DNA of 64,000 nt from Aggregatibacter actinomycetemcomitans DSM 8324 (GTDB lineage: Bacteria > Pseudomonadota > Gammaproteobacteria > Enterobacterales > Pasteurellaceae), in the NCBI RefSeq assembly GCF_000372365.1, contig NZ_AQUU01000010.1:39973-103972 (forward strand), given 5' to 3'. Shown piece by piece: positions 1 to 8,987 of the stretch (positions within the stretch are counted from its first letter, which is position 1; each line of letters starts with the position of its first letter). Below the pieces are notes generated by a model that saw only the letters and a list, made by a program, of their open reading frames with translations, had not been told where the DNA came from and did not search any database. A program made the position numbers and the translations under genes.

Positions 1-359
1 TGCACCTTGGTATGCCGCATCAGCCGCGATGGTGATATTTGTTCGGCTAATTTTTGGGCGTATAAGCCTGCCACTTGCTCTTTCACGCCGCCGTTCGGGT
101 GCGCTACGGTAATTGCCGGGTATTTTTTGTTTGGGTCAAAGTTGGCTGGTGTGTAAACGTTGGCGGAAATTTTAATGCCGTCGTTATTAACGTAAGTCAC
201 CGGGTGAATATTCACTTTGCCTTTCACGTTTTCGGTGATTGCCCCGTCATAAGCCAAGGTGAACGGATTTTATTTGTAATCTGCTGCCATTGCATTTGCT
301 CCTAAAAATGATGTACCAATTAATGTGGCTAAAAGGGTGGTTTTTAAAAGTTTCTTCAT
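1..359 (-). pseudogene. Secreted alpha/beta hydrolase, broken and cut by the window edge
   Basis: Read from the ATG at 359, the frame encodes a signal peptide (MKKLLKTTLLATLIG, ending near AMAAD). It meets an in-frame TAA at 270-272 straight after ADYK. The same frame then continues with convincing hydrolase sequence (NPFTLAYDGAITENVKG, then ISANVYTPANFDPNKKYPAI and VAHPNGGVKEQVAGLYAQKL) until about position 50. There the frame slips: the expected NITIAADAAYQG is readable only one frame over. It resembles secreted hydrolases of the dienelactone hydrolase/YcjY type. The nonsense codon plus the frameshift make it a likely pseudogene. The rest lies left of the window. It is divergent from the LysR gene at 459, its probable former regulator. 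Confidence 0.7.
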
Positions 360-458
360 AAGATGTCCTGTTTGAGGTTGTTTCGTCATTTGATGTGTGC
401 ATTATAGCGAAGCCCTATGATAAGATAAACCACCTTTTCCTTAATATATTAGAAAGCA

Positions 459-1349
459 ATGCTTAACAATCTTCCCAACCTCAACGAGCTTTATTATTTT
501 ATCCAAGTGGTTCAGGCAGGCTCTTTTGCCAAAGCGGCGAACAAGCTGGGCGTAACGTCATCGGCACTCAGCCAGAATGTGAAAAGCTTAGAAAAATCGC
601 TGGACTTACGGCTGCTCAACCGCACCACACGCAGCATTTCCCCCACCAACGCAGGGGAAAAATTACTCGCCCAAATCACACCGCACTTTCACGCCATCGT
701 AGGCGGACTCAATCAGTTAGACGACTGGCGAAATTCCCCCCTTGGCACCATCCGCATCAACACCAGCGAAGTGGCGGCGAATTTGTTGCTTTACCCGAAA
801 TTAAAAACGCTCATGCAACGCTACCCCGAACTGAAAATCGAAATGGTGGTGGAAAACCGTTGGGTGGACATTGTGGAACAGGGCTTTGATATGGGCGTGC
901 GGCTGGGATATGCCTTGTATAAGGATATGATTGCAGTAAAAATTTCTGACCCCGTCCGAATGGCGGTGGTGGCAAGCCCCGATTATTTGCGTGGCAAACC
1001 GTCCGTGCAAGCCATCGCTGACTTGCCCGCCCATCTCCTGATTGGTCTGCGACTTTCCAACCAACACGGCGAAGCCCACTGGGAATTTCAACACAAGGGC
1101 GAACGCATCACCTTCCAACCCGAACCACATTTTTCCGTGAATAACGGCTTACGCCACCAAGCCGCCCTAGACGGCTTAGGCATTGCGTGGCTGCCAAAAA
1201 TCGTGGTGGAAAAGGATTTGGAAGCGGGGTGGTTAGTGGAATTGCTCGACGAATACGCAATGGAATACGAACCGCTGTATCTCTACTACCCAAACCGACA
1301 AGGGCATTCACGAGCGTTTGAGTTGGTGGTGGAGGCGTTGCGGGTGTAG
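459..1349 (+). CDS. LysR-family transcriptional regulator
   Basis: A 296-residue protein of normal LysR length. An N-terminal winged helix-turn-helix (about residues 8-66, with AGSFAKAANKLGVTSSALSQ and LLNRTTRSISPT) is followed by a periplasmic-binding-like effector domain (about 90-295). The motifs DMGVRLGY and YYPNRQGHSRAF are typical of the DmlR/YafC-like subgroup. The gene is divergent from the broken hydrolase at 1-359, with a 99-bp shared promoter region, which is the usual geometry of a LysR regulator and its target. It is clearly paralogous to the LysR at 6863. Target and inducer are unknown. Confidence 0.9.
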   Translation: MLNNLPNLNELYYFIQVVQAGSFAKAANKLGVTSSALSQNVKSLEKSLDLRLLNRTTRSISPTNAGEKLLAQITPHFHAIVGGLNQLDDWRNSPLGTIRINTSEVAANLLLYPKLKTLMQRYPELKIEMVVENRWVDIVEQGFDMGVRLGYALYKDMIAVKISDPVRMAVVASPDYLRGKPSVQAIADLPAHLLIGLRLSNQHGEAHWEFQHKGERITFQPEPHFSVNNGLRHQAALDGLGIAWLPKIVVEKDLEAGWLVELLDEYAMEYEPLYLYYPNRQGHSRAFELVVEALRV

Positions 1350-1353
1350 CCGT

Positions 1354-1465
1354 CCGTGGGTATAAATACCCACGGTTAAGCATAGCTATACCCCATTGGG
1401 GTATTAAAAGAATCAGCCCAGAGGGGCTGAACTATACCTAACCGAGGGTAACTTGTTACCCTCGG
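1354..1465. repeat. Run of four short perfect hairpins
   Basis: Four separate palindromes lie in 112 bp between two convergent genes. They are a 10-bp stem at 1354-1375 (arm CCGTGGGTAT), a 7-bp stem at 1388-1404 (ATACCCC), a 7-bp stem at 1413-1430 (TCAGCCC) and an 11-bp stem at 1442-1465 (CCGAGGGTAAC). The loops are 2-4 bases. No clear U-run follows them, so ordinary intrinsic termination is not the obvious role. The last two reappear in opposite order and orientation at 4519-4573. Confidence 0.8.
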
Positions 1466-1487
1466 CTTTATAATTATTACGAAGTGA

Positions 1488-2597
1488 TTACTTATCCAAC
1501 CCCTTTGCCTTCAACCAGCGCGCCATTTCTTCCGCCACTTTATCATTGTTCAAATCGCTAAACATAAAGTGCGTGTTGCCTTTGATGCCGATTTTCGGCA
1601 GATGAATTAGCTCCGCTTTGCCGCCGTGTTTGTTGATGGTATCCACAAATTGTTGTGCCATTTTCATTCGGATAAACCATTGCTCGCCGCCTTGCGTGCC
1701 GTCTAAATGGTCGGGAATGAAGTCGCCAAAGTAGATGACAATTGGCATTTTAGTGAGTTTTTCAAATTGCGCTTTCGGCACAGTCAGCGGAGCAACATCA
1801 CCAAATTTGCTCTCTAATTTCGCAGGCGTTTCGCCTTCGGGGAAGAAAAACGCACCGGGTTCATAAGCAACCACGCCTTTGACTTTATCGCTTGCCATCG
1901 CTGTTGTCCAACCGATAACCCCGCCAGCGGAGTGGGTCACAAATACGCCACCGCCTGTTTTATCAAAGAGTTTCACCATACTATCGGTGATAACCGGCAC
2001 ATCAAATGCCCCCGTGTCTGGCGTCATCATTCGGAAGAATTGTGCTTGGCTTTCCGCATCTTTCGGGAATGCCACGCCTTCGTTCATCTTCGGATAAACA
2101 CCGATACGGAATTGGGCATACCAAAATTGGTCGTCAGGTGTGGCTGGCACATTGGCATCAACAGTACTGCGTCCTGCTTGTCCGCGACGAGGTTGATCCA
2201 CCAAATAAACTGGGTAGTTGCGTTGCAAGAAAAGCTCGTTAAAGCCTTCGTGTCCGTCTGGTGTGGTCATCCAACCGCGTGCAGATTGCCCGTAGCCTTG
2301 CAAGAACACCAACGAATTTTGTTTCGCATTGGTTGGAATTTGGTAAAACACGCTGGCATGATCACCGTGTAGCGTCATTCCTCCTGCTTTCACCGCCTCG
2401 CCGTACACATCAAAAAATGCCGAGCTTTGGCGGTTTTTAATCGCATCAGGGATTGGCGTATAAGTGCCTTCCGAGGTTTTCACCGTGCCGCCCACGGCAA
2501 AGGAGCCTTGCTTCTCAATGGAAAGTGGGGCAGCGTAGGCTTGTACGGCTAAGGCACAAGCGGTTAAAAGTGTAGAAATTTTTGCGAATTTTTTCAT
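1488..2597 (-). CDS. Secreted alpha/beta hydrolase (esterase-like)
   Basis: A 369-residue protein with a signal peptide (MKKFAKISTLLTACALAVQA, cleavage after AYA at about residue 22). The alpha/beta hydrolase fold is indicated by the strand and oxyanion region LVFLQGYGQSARGW (96-109), a nucleophile elbow THSAGG with Ser223, and a late catalytic His candidate in GNTHFMF (His343). It should act in the periplasm or outside the cell on an ester, but the substrate cannot be read from the sequence. It lies in the same direction as the broken carboxylesterase upstream, separated by a palindrome pair at 2648-2714, so it may have its own promoter. Confidence 0.85.
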   Translation of the reverse strand: MKKFAKISTLLTACALAVQAYAAPLSIEKQGSFAVGGTVKTSEGTYTPIPDAIKNRQSSAFFDVYGEAVKAGGMTLHGDHASVFYQIPTNAKQNSLVFLQGYGQSARGWMTTPDGHEGFNELFLQRNYPVYLVDQPRRGQAGRSTVDANVPATPDDQFWYAQFRIGVYPKMNEGVAFPKDAESQAQFFRMMTPDTGAFDVPVITDSMVKLFDKTGGGVFVTHSAGGVIGWTTAMASDKVKGVVAYEPGAFFFPEGETPAKLESKFGDVAPLTVPKAQFEKLTKMPIVIYFGDFIPDHLDGTQGGEQWFIRMKMAQQFVDTINKHGGKAELIHLPKIGIKGNTHFMFSDLNNDKVAEEMARWLKAKGLDK

Positions 2598-2647
2598 GGA
2601 GTTTCCTTTTGAAAGTGGGGGGGACTCTCGCCCACTTGCGGGTTATG

Positions 2648-2714
2648 GTAGGGTGGGATTTATCCCACCATTAAACAATCAATCTTATTATCGGTGGGAT
2701 AAATCCCACCCTAC
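2648..2714. repeat. 22-bp inverted repeat whose arms are hairpins themselves
   Basis: Positions 2648-2669 and 2693-2714 are perfect reverse complements over 22 bp (arm GTAGGGTGGGATTTATCCCA plus CC). Each arm also folds alone, with stem GGTGGGAT/ATCCCACC and a 2-nt loop. A stretch reading CTCTCGCCCACTTGCGGG just before it (about 2626-2643) resembles the sequence at about 4582-4599 and, inverted, at about 6738-6757. It belongs to the palindrome family found across the first 9 kb. Confidence 0.8.
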
Positions 2715-2733
2715 GCTTCCTTTGTGAAAAAGC

Positions 2734-4389
2734 CTAAAACTTCATACTCGGCGCCAACAAACGCTGCAACTTCGCATCGTGATGTTGTTTCACTTCCACT
2801 TGGTTATCAAAAATCATCACATTGCCGTTTTCGCGGGTGTAAGCGTCCCATTGCGGTAAGCCTTCACCGTTCGGGTTACCTGCTTTAGCGAAGTTCGTCC
2901 ACGCACGGGCCATTTTATCCGCCAACGCTTGAGCTTCATCACCACCGCCTGTGGCTTGTGCCATACGTTGAATATTGTTGAACACAAAGGCAATTTCTGC
3001 GGTGTGGTAGCTCATTGGCGTGCCATTAAACACAGGCGTATCCCAGGTAAACAAATAGTTATACACAGGTGCACCTTTTTGATCTTGATTTCAAGCCCGC
3101 GGTTTTTAACGCAGGGGCACGCAAGAAGCTATCTACATATAACGCATCGGCAAGCATACGATCTGGGTACGCTTCACGGAATGCAGCCACGATTTCATCG
3201 GTTTTCTCGCCATATTTCGCTTTTAATTTTTCTTGAACTTGTGCTTCCGTCCAAATGAAACGGTTGTCTTTTTGAGTGTTGACAAGATCAAGCTGTGCCC
3301 CAAAACTTTCCCATTCCGTTAAGTTTGAACCAATCAGAAGTGGAATATCTTTCGCGATTTCTGGGTATTTTTGCCCACAGGCTCCTGCGGGATATAATCG
3401 CCGTCCATTGTTGGTGCCCACGCTAAGCCATAGCCCGTTCCGCGTAATGGTGTGATTTTTTGTTCTTCTGCGGTTTGTTTTAAGGCTTTATTGGCGGCAG
3501 CATTAATTTGATCCGGTGTAAAGCTATTAAGTCGATTAAGTGCGGTCGGTTTTACGCCTAAATTTGCAAGGGTCAGCTCCGCCACGCGTTGCCCTGTTTT
3601 CGGTGACGTAAGCGTCATACCCATTTTTTCTACCGCACCACTTTGCACAATCGCTTTGTTGAACAAGCCTTTTGCTGCTGGTGTCGCCATTAAGGTTAAC
3701 ACTTTCGCACCACCGCCACTTTCACCGAAGATGGTCACATTATTCGGATCACCGCCAAATTGTTCAGCATTCGCTTTCACCCATTCCAATGCAGCCACTA
3801 AATCTTGAATACCCGCATTTGCTGAATTTTTATACTGTTTTCCGTAAGCAGAAAGATCTAAATATCCCATGGCATTTAAACGGTGATTAACCGACACAAC
3901 GACTACATCACCTTTGCGGGCTAAGTTTTCGCCATCGTAACTGTCTAAATCATTTGATGCGCCCGATTGAAAACCGCCGCCGTGAATCCACACCATCACC
4001 GCCCGTTTTTTACCGTCATTTTTCGGCGCCCAAACGTTTAAATTTAAACATTGCTCACTTTCCGTCATTTCAGGTCCGGTAAAGAAGAAACTACGACCGC
4101 CCATCGGCACTTGCGGGCAGACATCGCCATAAGTCAACGCCATTTTTGTCCCTTGCCAATTCTCCACCGGTTTTGGTGGCATAAAACGTTCTGCTGTGGC
4201 ATACGGAATGCCTTTATAGGTCAAAATATCGTTATGAATATAACCTTGGATTTCACCCGATTGGGTTTGTACCACGGCAATGCCGTTGCCCGCTTGAATA
4301 GTATCGTTAGTGGCATAGCTTAAATTTGTTACACTTAAGCCACTTGCAATAGCAAGAGCTAACGTCAATTTGGAAGGGAAAAGTTTCAT
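2734..4389 (-). pseudogene. Type B carboxylesterase, two frameshifts
   Basis: Three consecutive reading frames together make one carboxylesterase of about 550 residues. Frame 1 (start 4389) has a signal peptide (MKLFPSKLTLALAIASGLSV), the family start GEIQGY..LTYKGIPYA, the oxyanion loop HGGGF (136-140) and the nucleophile elbow GESGGG with Ser224, where GESAGG is usual. It slips at the T5 run 3368-3372: one more base would give GKKYPEIAKDIP. Frame 2 (GSNLTEWESFG, FREAYPDRMLADALYVDS) slips again near 3085-3100. Frame 3 gives GAPVYNYLFTWDTP and YHTAEIAFVFNN with the expected late His. The first slip follows a homopolymer error pattern. It is either a recent pseudogene or a sequencing artefact of an intact secreted esterase. 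Confidence 0.8.
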
Positions 4390-4518
4390 CGGATTCTCCT
4401 AAAAGTGTCATCATCAAGAAAGTGCGGTTATTTTAGCGAGCGTTTTTATTTTGATAAATGGGGTTTTATTGGAAAGGCTATTGAGTGAAATTCAATAATT
4501 AAAATGCCAAGTTTTATT

Positions 4519-4573
4519 CCTAGGGTAACAAGTTACCCTAGGTGACGCATAGTTCAGCCCCTTTGGGGTTGAA
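4519..4573. repeat. Two hairpins, inverted copy of the 1413-1465 unit
   Basis: The 11-bp stem 4519-4542 (CCTAGGGTAAC, AA loop) matches 1442-1465 (CCGAGGGTAAC, TT loop) with a compensatory change at the third base pair. The stem 4553-4573 (TTCAGCCCC..GGGGTTGAA, one G-T pair) matches 1413-1430. Relative to 1413-1465 the pair is inverted. A third imperfect hairpin with TCCTCT/AGAGGA ends follows at about 4580-4606. The unit lies between the carboxylesterase start and the end of the aldo/keto reductase gene. Confidence 0.8.
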
Positions 4574-4614
4574 TTTTATCCTCTCGCCCGCTTGCGGAAG
4601 AGAGGATTTATCTA

Positions 4615-5642
<1,028 letters not shown>

Positions 5643-5658
5643 AAGCAAAAGGTTAATT

Positions 5659-6504
5659 TTACCCTCTTGCCTGCGCCAACCACACAATCATTTTGGGATC
5701 GCGGTGATTGAAGATGATTTCATTGCGGTTGAGGGTTGCGATGTCGGCTAAATCTTGTTCATCTAAGGTGAAGCCGAAAATATCGCGGTTTTCAAGCATA
5801 CGTTCCACTTTCACCGATTTCGGGATAATCGCCACGCCACGTTGGTTTAACCAGCGCAACACCACTTGCGCCACCGATTTACCGTGTTTTTCGGCAATTT
5901 TGGTTAATACAGGGTTGGTAAAAATGTCAAATTTCCCTTCTGCCAACGGGCCCCAAGATTGTTGCAAAATGCCGTGTTCTTTGTGGAACGCAATTTCTTC
6001 ATCACGTTGATAGAACGGGTGGGTTTCAATTTGATTCACCGCCGGCACGATGTCGTGGCAGGTGATTAAATCCATTAAACGGTCAGTGTGGAAGTTACTC
6101 ACGCCGATGGCACGAGCTTTGCCGGCCTTGTATAACTCTTCCATCGCACGCCATTCTTCGTGTACATCGCCCAACGGTTGGTGCATTAAATATAAATCCA
6201 CATAATCCAACCCTAAACGTTCAAGGGAATCTTCCAAGGCTTTTTTGGTGTTTTCATAACCGTTTTTACGTTGAATCCACAGTTTGGTAGTGACGAAAAT
6301 GTCTTCACGCGGAATGCCACTGGTTTTAATGGCACGCCCTACGCCCGCTTCGTTGGCGTACACTGCGGCGGTGTCTAATAAACGGTAGCCTGCTTTGAGT
6401 GCTTCCAATACCGCTTTTTCGGTTTCTTCATCGCTCACTTGATATACGCCGAAACCTACCATTGGCATTTCTACACCGTTGTTTAATTTGAATACTTTTT
6501 CCAT
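5659..6504 (-). CDS. Aldo/keto reductase, 2,5-diketogluconate reductase type
   Basis: A 281-residue AKR of the AKR5 (DkgA/YvgN) group. The tetrad is Asp44 and Tyr49 (LLDTAAVYANE), Lys74 (VTTKLW) and His108 (LYLMHQPLGD). The signature IPKSVKVERMLENRDIFGF near residue 230-250 is the NADPH-binding motif of this group. Such enzymes reduce small aldehydes and keto-sugars such as methylglyoxal. The gene is divergent from the LysR regulator at 6863 across a 358-bp gap, so that regulator is the likely controller of this gene and possibly of the reductase downstream. Confidence 0.9.
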   Translation of the reverse strand: MEKVFKLNNGVEMPMVGFGVYQVSDEETEKAVLEALKAGYRLLDTAAVYANEAGVGRAIKTSGIPREDIFVTTKLWIQRKNGYENTKKALEDSLERLGLDYVDLYLMHQPLGDVHEEWRAMEELYKAGKARAIGVSNFHTDRLMDLITCHDIVPAVNQIETHPFYQRDEEIAFHKEHGILQQSWGPLAEGKFDIFTNPVLTKIAEKHGKSVAQVVLRWLNQRGVAIIPKSVKVERMLENRDIFGFTLDEQDLADIATLNRNEIIFNHRDPKMIVWLAQARG

Positions 6505-6862
6505 TTTGTTTTTCCTTGTTTTATTGAATTTTGGGGCTACCTTATCCCCTCTCTCGCTTGCAGGACAAATGCTTGCATTTGAGCGTTGGCTCTGCCAACG
6601 ACCCCGAAGGGGCGAGCGAAGCGAGTATTGGGTGGAGAAAATTCGCAGAATTCTCGGAGGGAGAGGGGAAAATCAATATCGTTCCCCCTCTCTCTGACGA
6701 AAATTGCCTGACGCAATTTCCGTCTCTCTCTCCCTCAAGCGGGCGAGAGGATTATTCCGCGTTTCGTTTTGATTTGTGCATTATAAAAAACTTTGATTCA
6801 TTTGATTAGTAGGAAAAAATCGGATAGCCTTGTGAATAATATTCAACAATAGAACACCGCCT
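6505..6862. other. Gene-free gap of 358 bp, rich in palindromic repeats
   Basis: The shared upstream region of the divergent reductase and LysR genes contains no supported gene; short frames here are low-complexity. About 6541-6760 is filled with imperfect inverted sequence: CCCCTCTCTCGCTTGC near 6546, CCCCGAAGGGGCGAGCGAAG near 6602, GGAGGGAGAGGGG near 6657 and CAAGCGGGCGAGAGGAT near 6736. The last is the reverse complement of a stretch at about 4577-4597. The final 90 bp are AT-rich and should hold the LysR promoter and operator. Confidence 0.6.
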
Positions 6863-7756
6863 ATGATCGACAACATCAACGAACTTCGCACCTTTATCAC
6901 CGCGGCGCAAGAAGGCAGTTTCACCAAAGCCGCCGCAAAATTAAACGTTTCCACCTCCGCATTAAGCCATTCCATTCGCAAGCTGGAAGAACAGCTCAAC
7001 ATCAAACTGTTCAACCGCACCACACGCAGCATTGCCACCACGGAGGCGGGCGAGCAGTTGTTTCAAAATCTCTTGCCGTTGTTTGAAAGTATTGAAGATA
7101 ATCTCAACGCATTAAGCACCTTTCGCAACACGTTGAAAGGGAAATTACGCATTAACGGTAACGATCATGTTTTTTTATCCATTTTGTGGGATAAATTGAT
7201 GGCGTTCGCGGAACAATACCCCGAAATGGAATTGGAATTGACCAGTGACACCAAATTTGTGGATATCGTGGCGGGGCGGTTTGATGCGGGTATTCGCTTA
7301 GGATCGGACGTGGCACAAGATATGATCGCCGTGAGATTAAGCGACAAAATGCAAATGGCGGTGGTCGGCACGCCAGAGTATTTCGCCAAAAAAGCCACAC
7401 CGAAGAAAGTAGAAGACTTGGGCGAACACGAGTGCTTGCTGGTGCGTTTGCCAACTTCAGACAGCATTATGACGTGGGAATTTCAGCCTGCAAAAAAATC
7501 CGCGCCTGTGGTGAAATTCCACCCGAAAGGACAACTTTGTTTTAACAACAGCCATTTAATCAGCCGTGCCGTGTTGGTGGGCAAAGGCTTGGCATGGTTG
7601 CCCATCGACACCATGCAGCCTTATTTAGACAGCGGCGAATTAGTAGAAGTGTTGAGCAATGTCGCTATCAGCTACGACGGCTATCATCTCTACTACCCAA
7701 ATCGCCGCCAAAATTCACCGCTCTTTAAAGCCTTGGTGGCGGCATTGAAAATCTAA
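6863..7756 (+). CDS. LysR-family transcriptional regulator
   Basis: A 297-residue LysR protein. The DNA-binding domain (about residues 4-62) includes GSFTKAAAKLNVSTSALSHS and NRTTRSIATTEAG. The effector domain includes DAGIRLGSDVAQDMIAVRLS and HLYYPNRRQNSPLF. It is paralogous to the regulator at 459: helix-turn-helix, mid-domain and C-terminal YYPNR motifs align throughout. It is divergent from the two aldo/keto reductase genes, which are the natural candidates for its regulon. The inducer is unknown. Confidence 0.9.
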   Translation: MIDNINELRTFITAAQEGSFTKAAAKLNVSTSALSHSIRKLEEQLNIKLFNRTTRSIATTEAGEQLFQNLLPLFESIEDNLNALSTFRNTLKGKLRINGNDHVFLSILWDKLMAFAEQYPEMELELTSDTKFVDIVAGRFDAGIRLGSDVAQDMIAVRLSDKMQMAVVGTPEYFAKKATPKKVEDLGEHECLLVRLPTSDSIMTWEFQPAKKSAPVVKFHPKGQLCFNNSHLISRAVLVGKGLAWLPIDTMQPYLDSGELVEVLSNVAISYDGYHLYYPNRRQNSPLFKALVAALKI

Positions 7757-7778
7757 CCGCAGGAAAAACACGTTGAAA

Positions 7779-7823
7779 ACAAACCGCACTTTGGTTTCAG
7801 CAATCAAAGTGCGGTTTGTTTTT
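7779..7823. terminator. Bidirectional terminator made of two inverted uptake signals
   Basis: A perfect 15-bp stem (7779-7793 with 7805-7819) contains ACCGCACTT and AAGTGCGGT, followed on the plus strand by a U-rich run. It lies between the convergent LysR and methyltransferase genes. Confidence 0.85.
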
Positions 7824-7833
7824 AGGGTGAATT

Positions 7834-8649
7834 TTAACTTATCCGATAATACAGGAAACGATAAGATTTGCGCACGAAGGGCACAATCCACATGATGGCG
7901 GCTTGCAACAAGCCGATACGTTTCCAGGCGGGAAAATCAAACATATACTTCGCCGAAATCAGGTGGAGATTATCCGCCCAACGTTCCATTTCATGATCAT
8001 CATCGCAGCCGTAATCAAACTGTGCCCGCATATGTTTCATCACGTCATGGTGTTTTTGCGAATTGCGACTCATCCAAGTGCTGCCGATGTCAAAGGCGAT
8101 TTCGCCACCACTAAAACGGACGGCAAGATCTTCAAACAGCTTTTTCACCTGCGCTTCATTGAAATACATCAATACGCCTTCAATAACAAATAAAAACTGT
8201 GCCTGCGGATAGGTGGAGCGTAATTCGTCCATCCAATCCGTGTCAAACGCCGACGCGGCAAGCAAAATTTCATTTTCCGCCGGCGGCATCAGTTGCTTGC
8301 GCAATGCGATCACATCGGGCAAATCCAGCTCATAGAACGGCACATTTTTGCCGATGTCACCCACGCGCTCATGACGCGCATCCAGCCCGCAACCGATCAT
8401 CACGATAATCGGTTGTTGGTGCTGTTGAATAAAGGCTTTGGTGAGGCTATCCAAATAGGTAGCGCGAATAGCCGACCCTACTGAACTGCGGATAGCAGTG
8501 TCAAACTTACTGAAATCATAATCAATTTGCGGCACCAGGCGTAGCGCCGATGCGTCGTGAATAATCGGATCGGGTTTGAGGGACTCGTGATAGCGCATAT
8601 AGAGCGGAATAAGCAGGGTCTCGCTGACCGCATCCTGAATTTTAAACAT
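7834..8649 (-). CDS. SAM-dependent methyltransferase, TcmP/leucine carboxyl methyltransferase family
   Basis: A protein of about 271 residues of the COG3315 type, related to tetracenomycin O-methyltransferase TcmP and leucine carboxyl methyltransferases. The SAM-binding loop is VMIGCGLDARHERV at about residues 83-96. The family motif FVIEGVLMYF lies near 155, and YELDLPDVIALRK is the acidic second-strand region. The start at 8649 is preferred over the adjacent ATG at 8652 because AGGAGG lies 5 nt before it and only 2 nt before the other. The substrate is unknown. A Fur-box-like palindrome 120 bp upstream suggests iron control. Confidence 0.85.
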   Translation of the reverse strand: MFKIQDAVSETLLIPLYMRYHESLKPDPIIHDASALRLVPQIDYDFSKFDTAIRSSVGSAIRATYLDSLTKAFIQQHQQPIIVMIGCGLDARHERVGDIGKNVPFYELDLPDVIALRKQLMPPAENEILLAASAFDTDWMDELRSTYPQAQFLFVIEGVLMYFNEAQVKKLFEDLAVRFSGGEIAFDIGSTWMSRNSQKHHDVMKHMRAQFDYGCDDDHEMERWADNLHLISAKYMFDFPAWKRIGLLQAAIMWIVPFVRKSYRFLYYRIS

Positions 8650-8771
8650 CATTACCTCCTTGTGGAAACGCGCGGTTAAACCGCGTAGAGAGTCATGTGT
8701 GGCGGACAGTACGGCGCAAGCTGCCGTCGGGAAAAGACGAATGTTGTCTTCTTGAGAACAGGATGATTATA

Positions 8772-8790
8772 GATGAGAATTATTCTTAAT
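8772..8790. promoter_or_regulatory. Candidate Fur box upstream of the methyltransferase
   Basis: GATGAGAATTATTCTTAAT contains the perfect palindrome AGAAT-T-ATTCT, the core of many Fur sites. It lies about 120 bp before the methyltransferase start and no other gene start is near: the YjgR gene ends at 8988 on the same strand. By eye it matches 11 of 19 positions of the classical consensus. Confidence 0.5.
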
Positions 8791-8835
8791 TAAAGGCTGG
8801 GATTAAGGGGGTGAAAAACGTTTGGAAAAATATTC

Positions 8836-8871
8836 ATAAATCACTGAAGTGATTTATTCACCCCTTCGGGG
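8836..8871. repeat. Two adjacent hairpins in the 8650-8987 gap
   Basis: The 10-bp stem ATAAATCACT/AGTGATTTAT with a GA loop (8836-8857) is followed by CCCC-TTC-GGGG (8861-8871). They resemble the other palindromes of the first 9 kb in size and tight loops. The 338-bp gap otherwise holds the candidate Fur box and the uptake-signal terminator, and no gene. Confidence 0.65.
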
Positions 8872-8910
8872 CCCTTGGCATAACCAACGTTCAAAAAACG
8901 GAATTTTTTG

Positions 8911-8976
8911 TGACCGCACTTTTGGGTATGAGATGCTTATGTTGCAAGCCCAATAGCGAAAAGTGCGGTCATTTTT
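8911..8976. terminator. Inverted uptake-signal pair after yjgR
   Basis: TGACCGCACTTTT (8911-8923) pairs perfectly with AAAAGTGCGGTCA (8959-8971), followed by a T-run on the plus strand. The long 35-nt loop makes it weaker than the other paired uptake signals. It lies 11 bp beyond the yjgR stop codon. Confidence 0.5.
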
Positions 8977-8987
8977 ACGGGTGAATT

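Noticed and set aside
1354..1465. Hairpin array considered as a CRISPR or integron repeat array
   Set aside because: The four units differ in sequence and have no uniform spacers; no cas genes or integrase are nearby.
1932..2372. Plus-strand open frame of 146 codons
   Set aside because: It lies antisense to the secreted hydrolase, has no ribosome site and no protein features; it is a shadow of the real frame.
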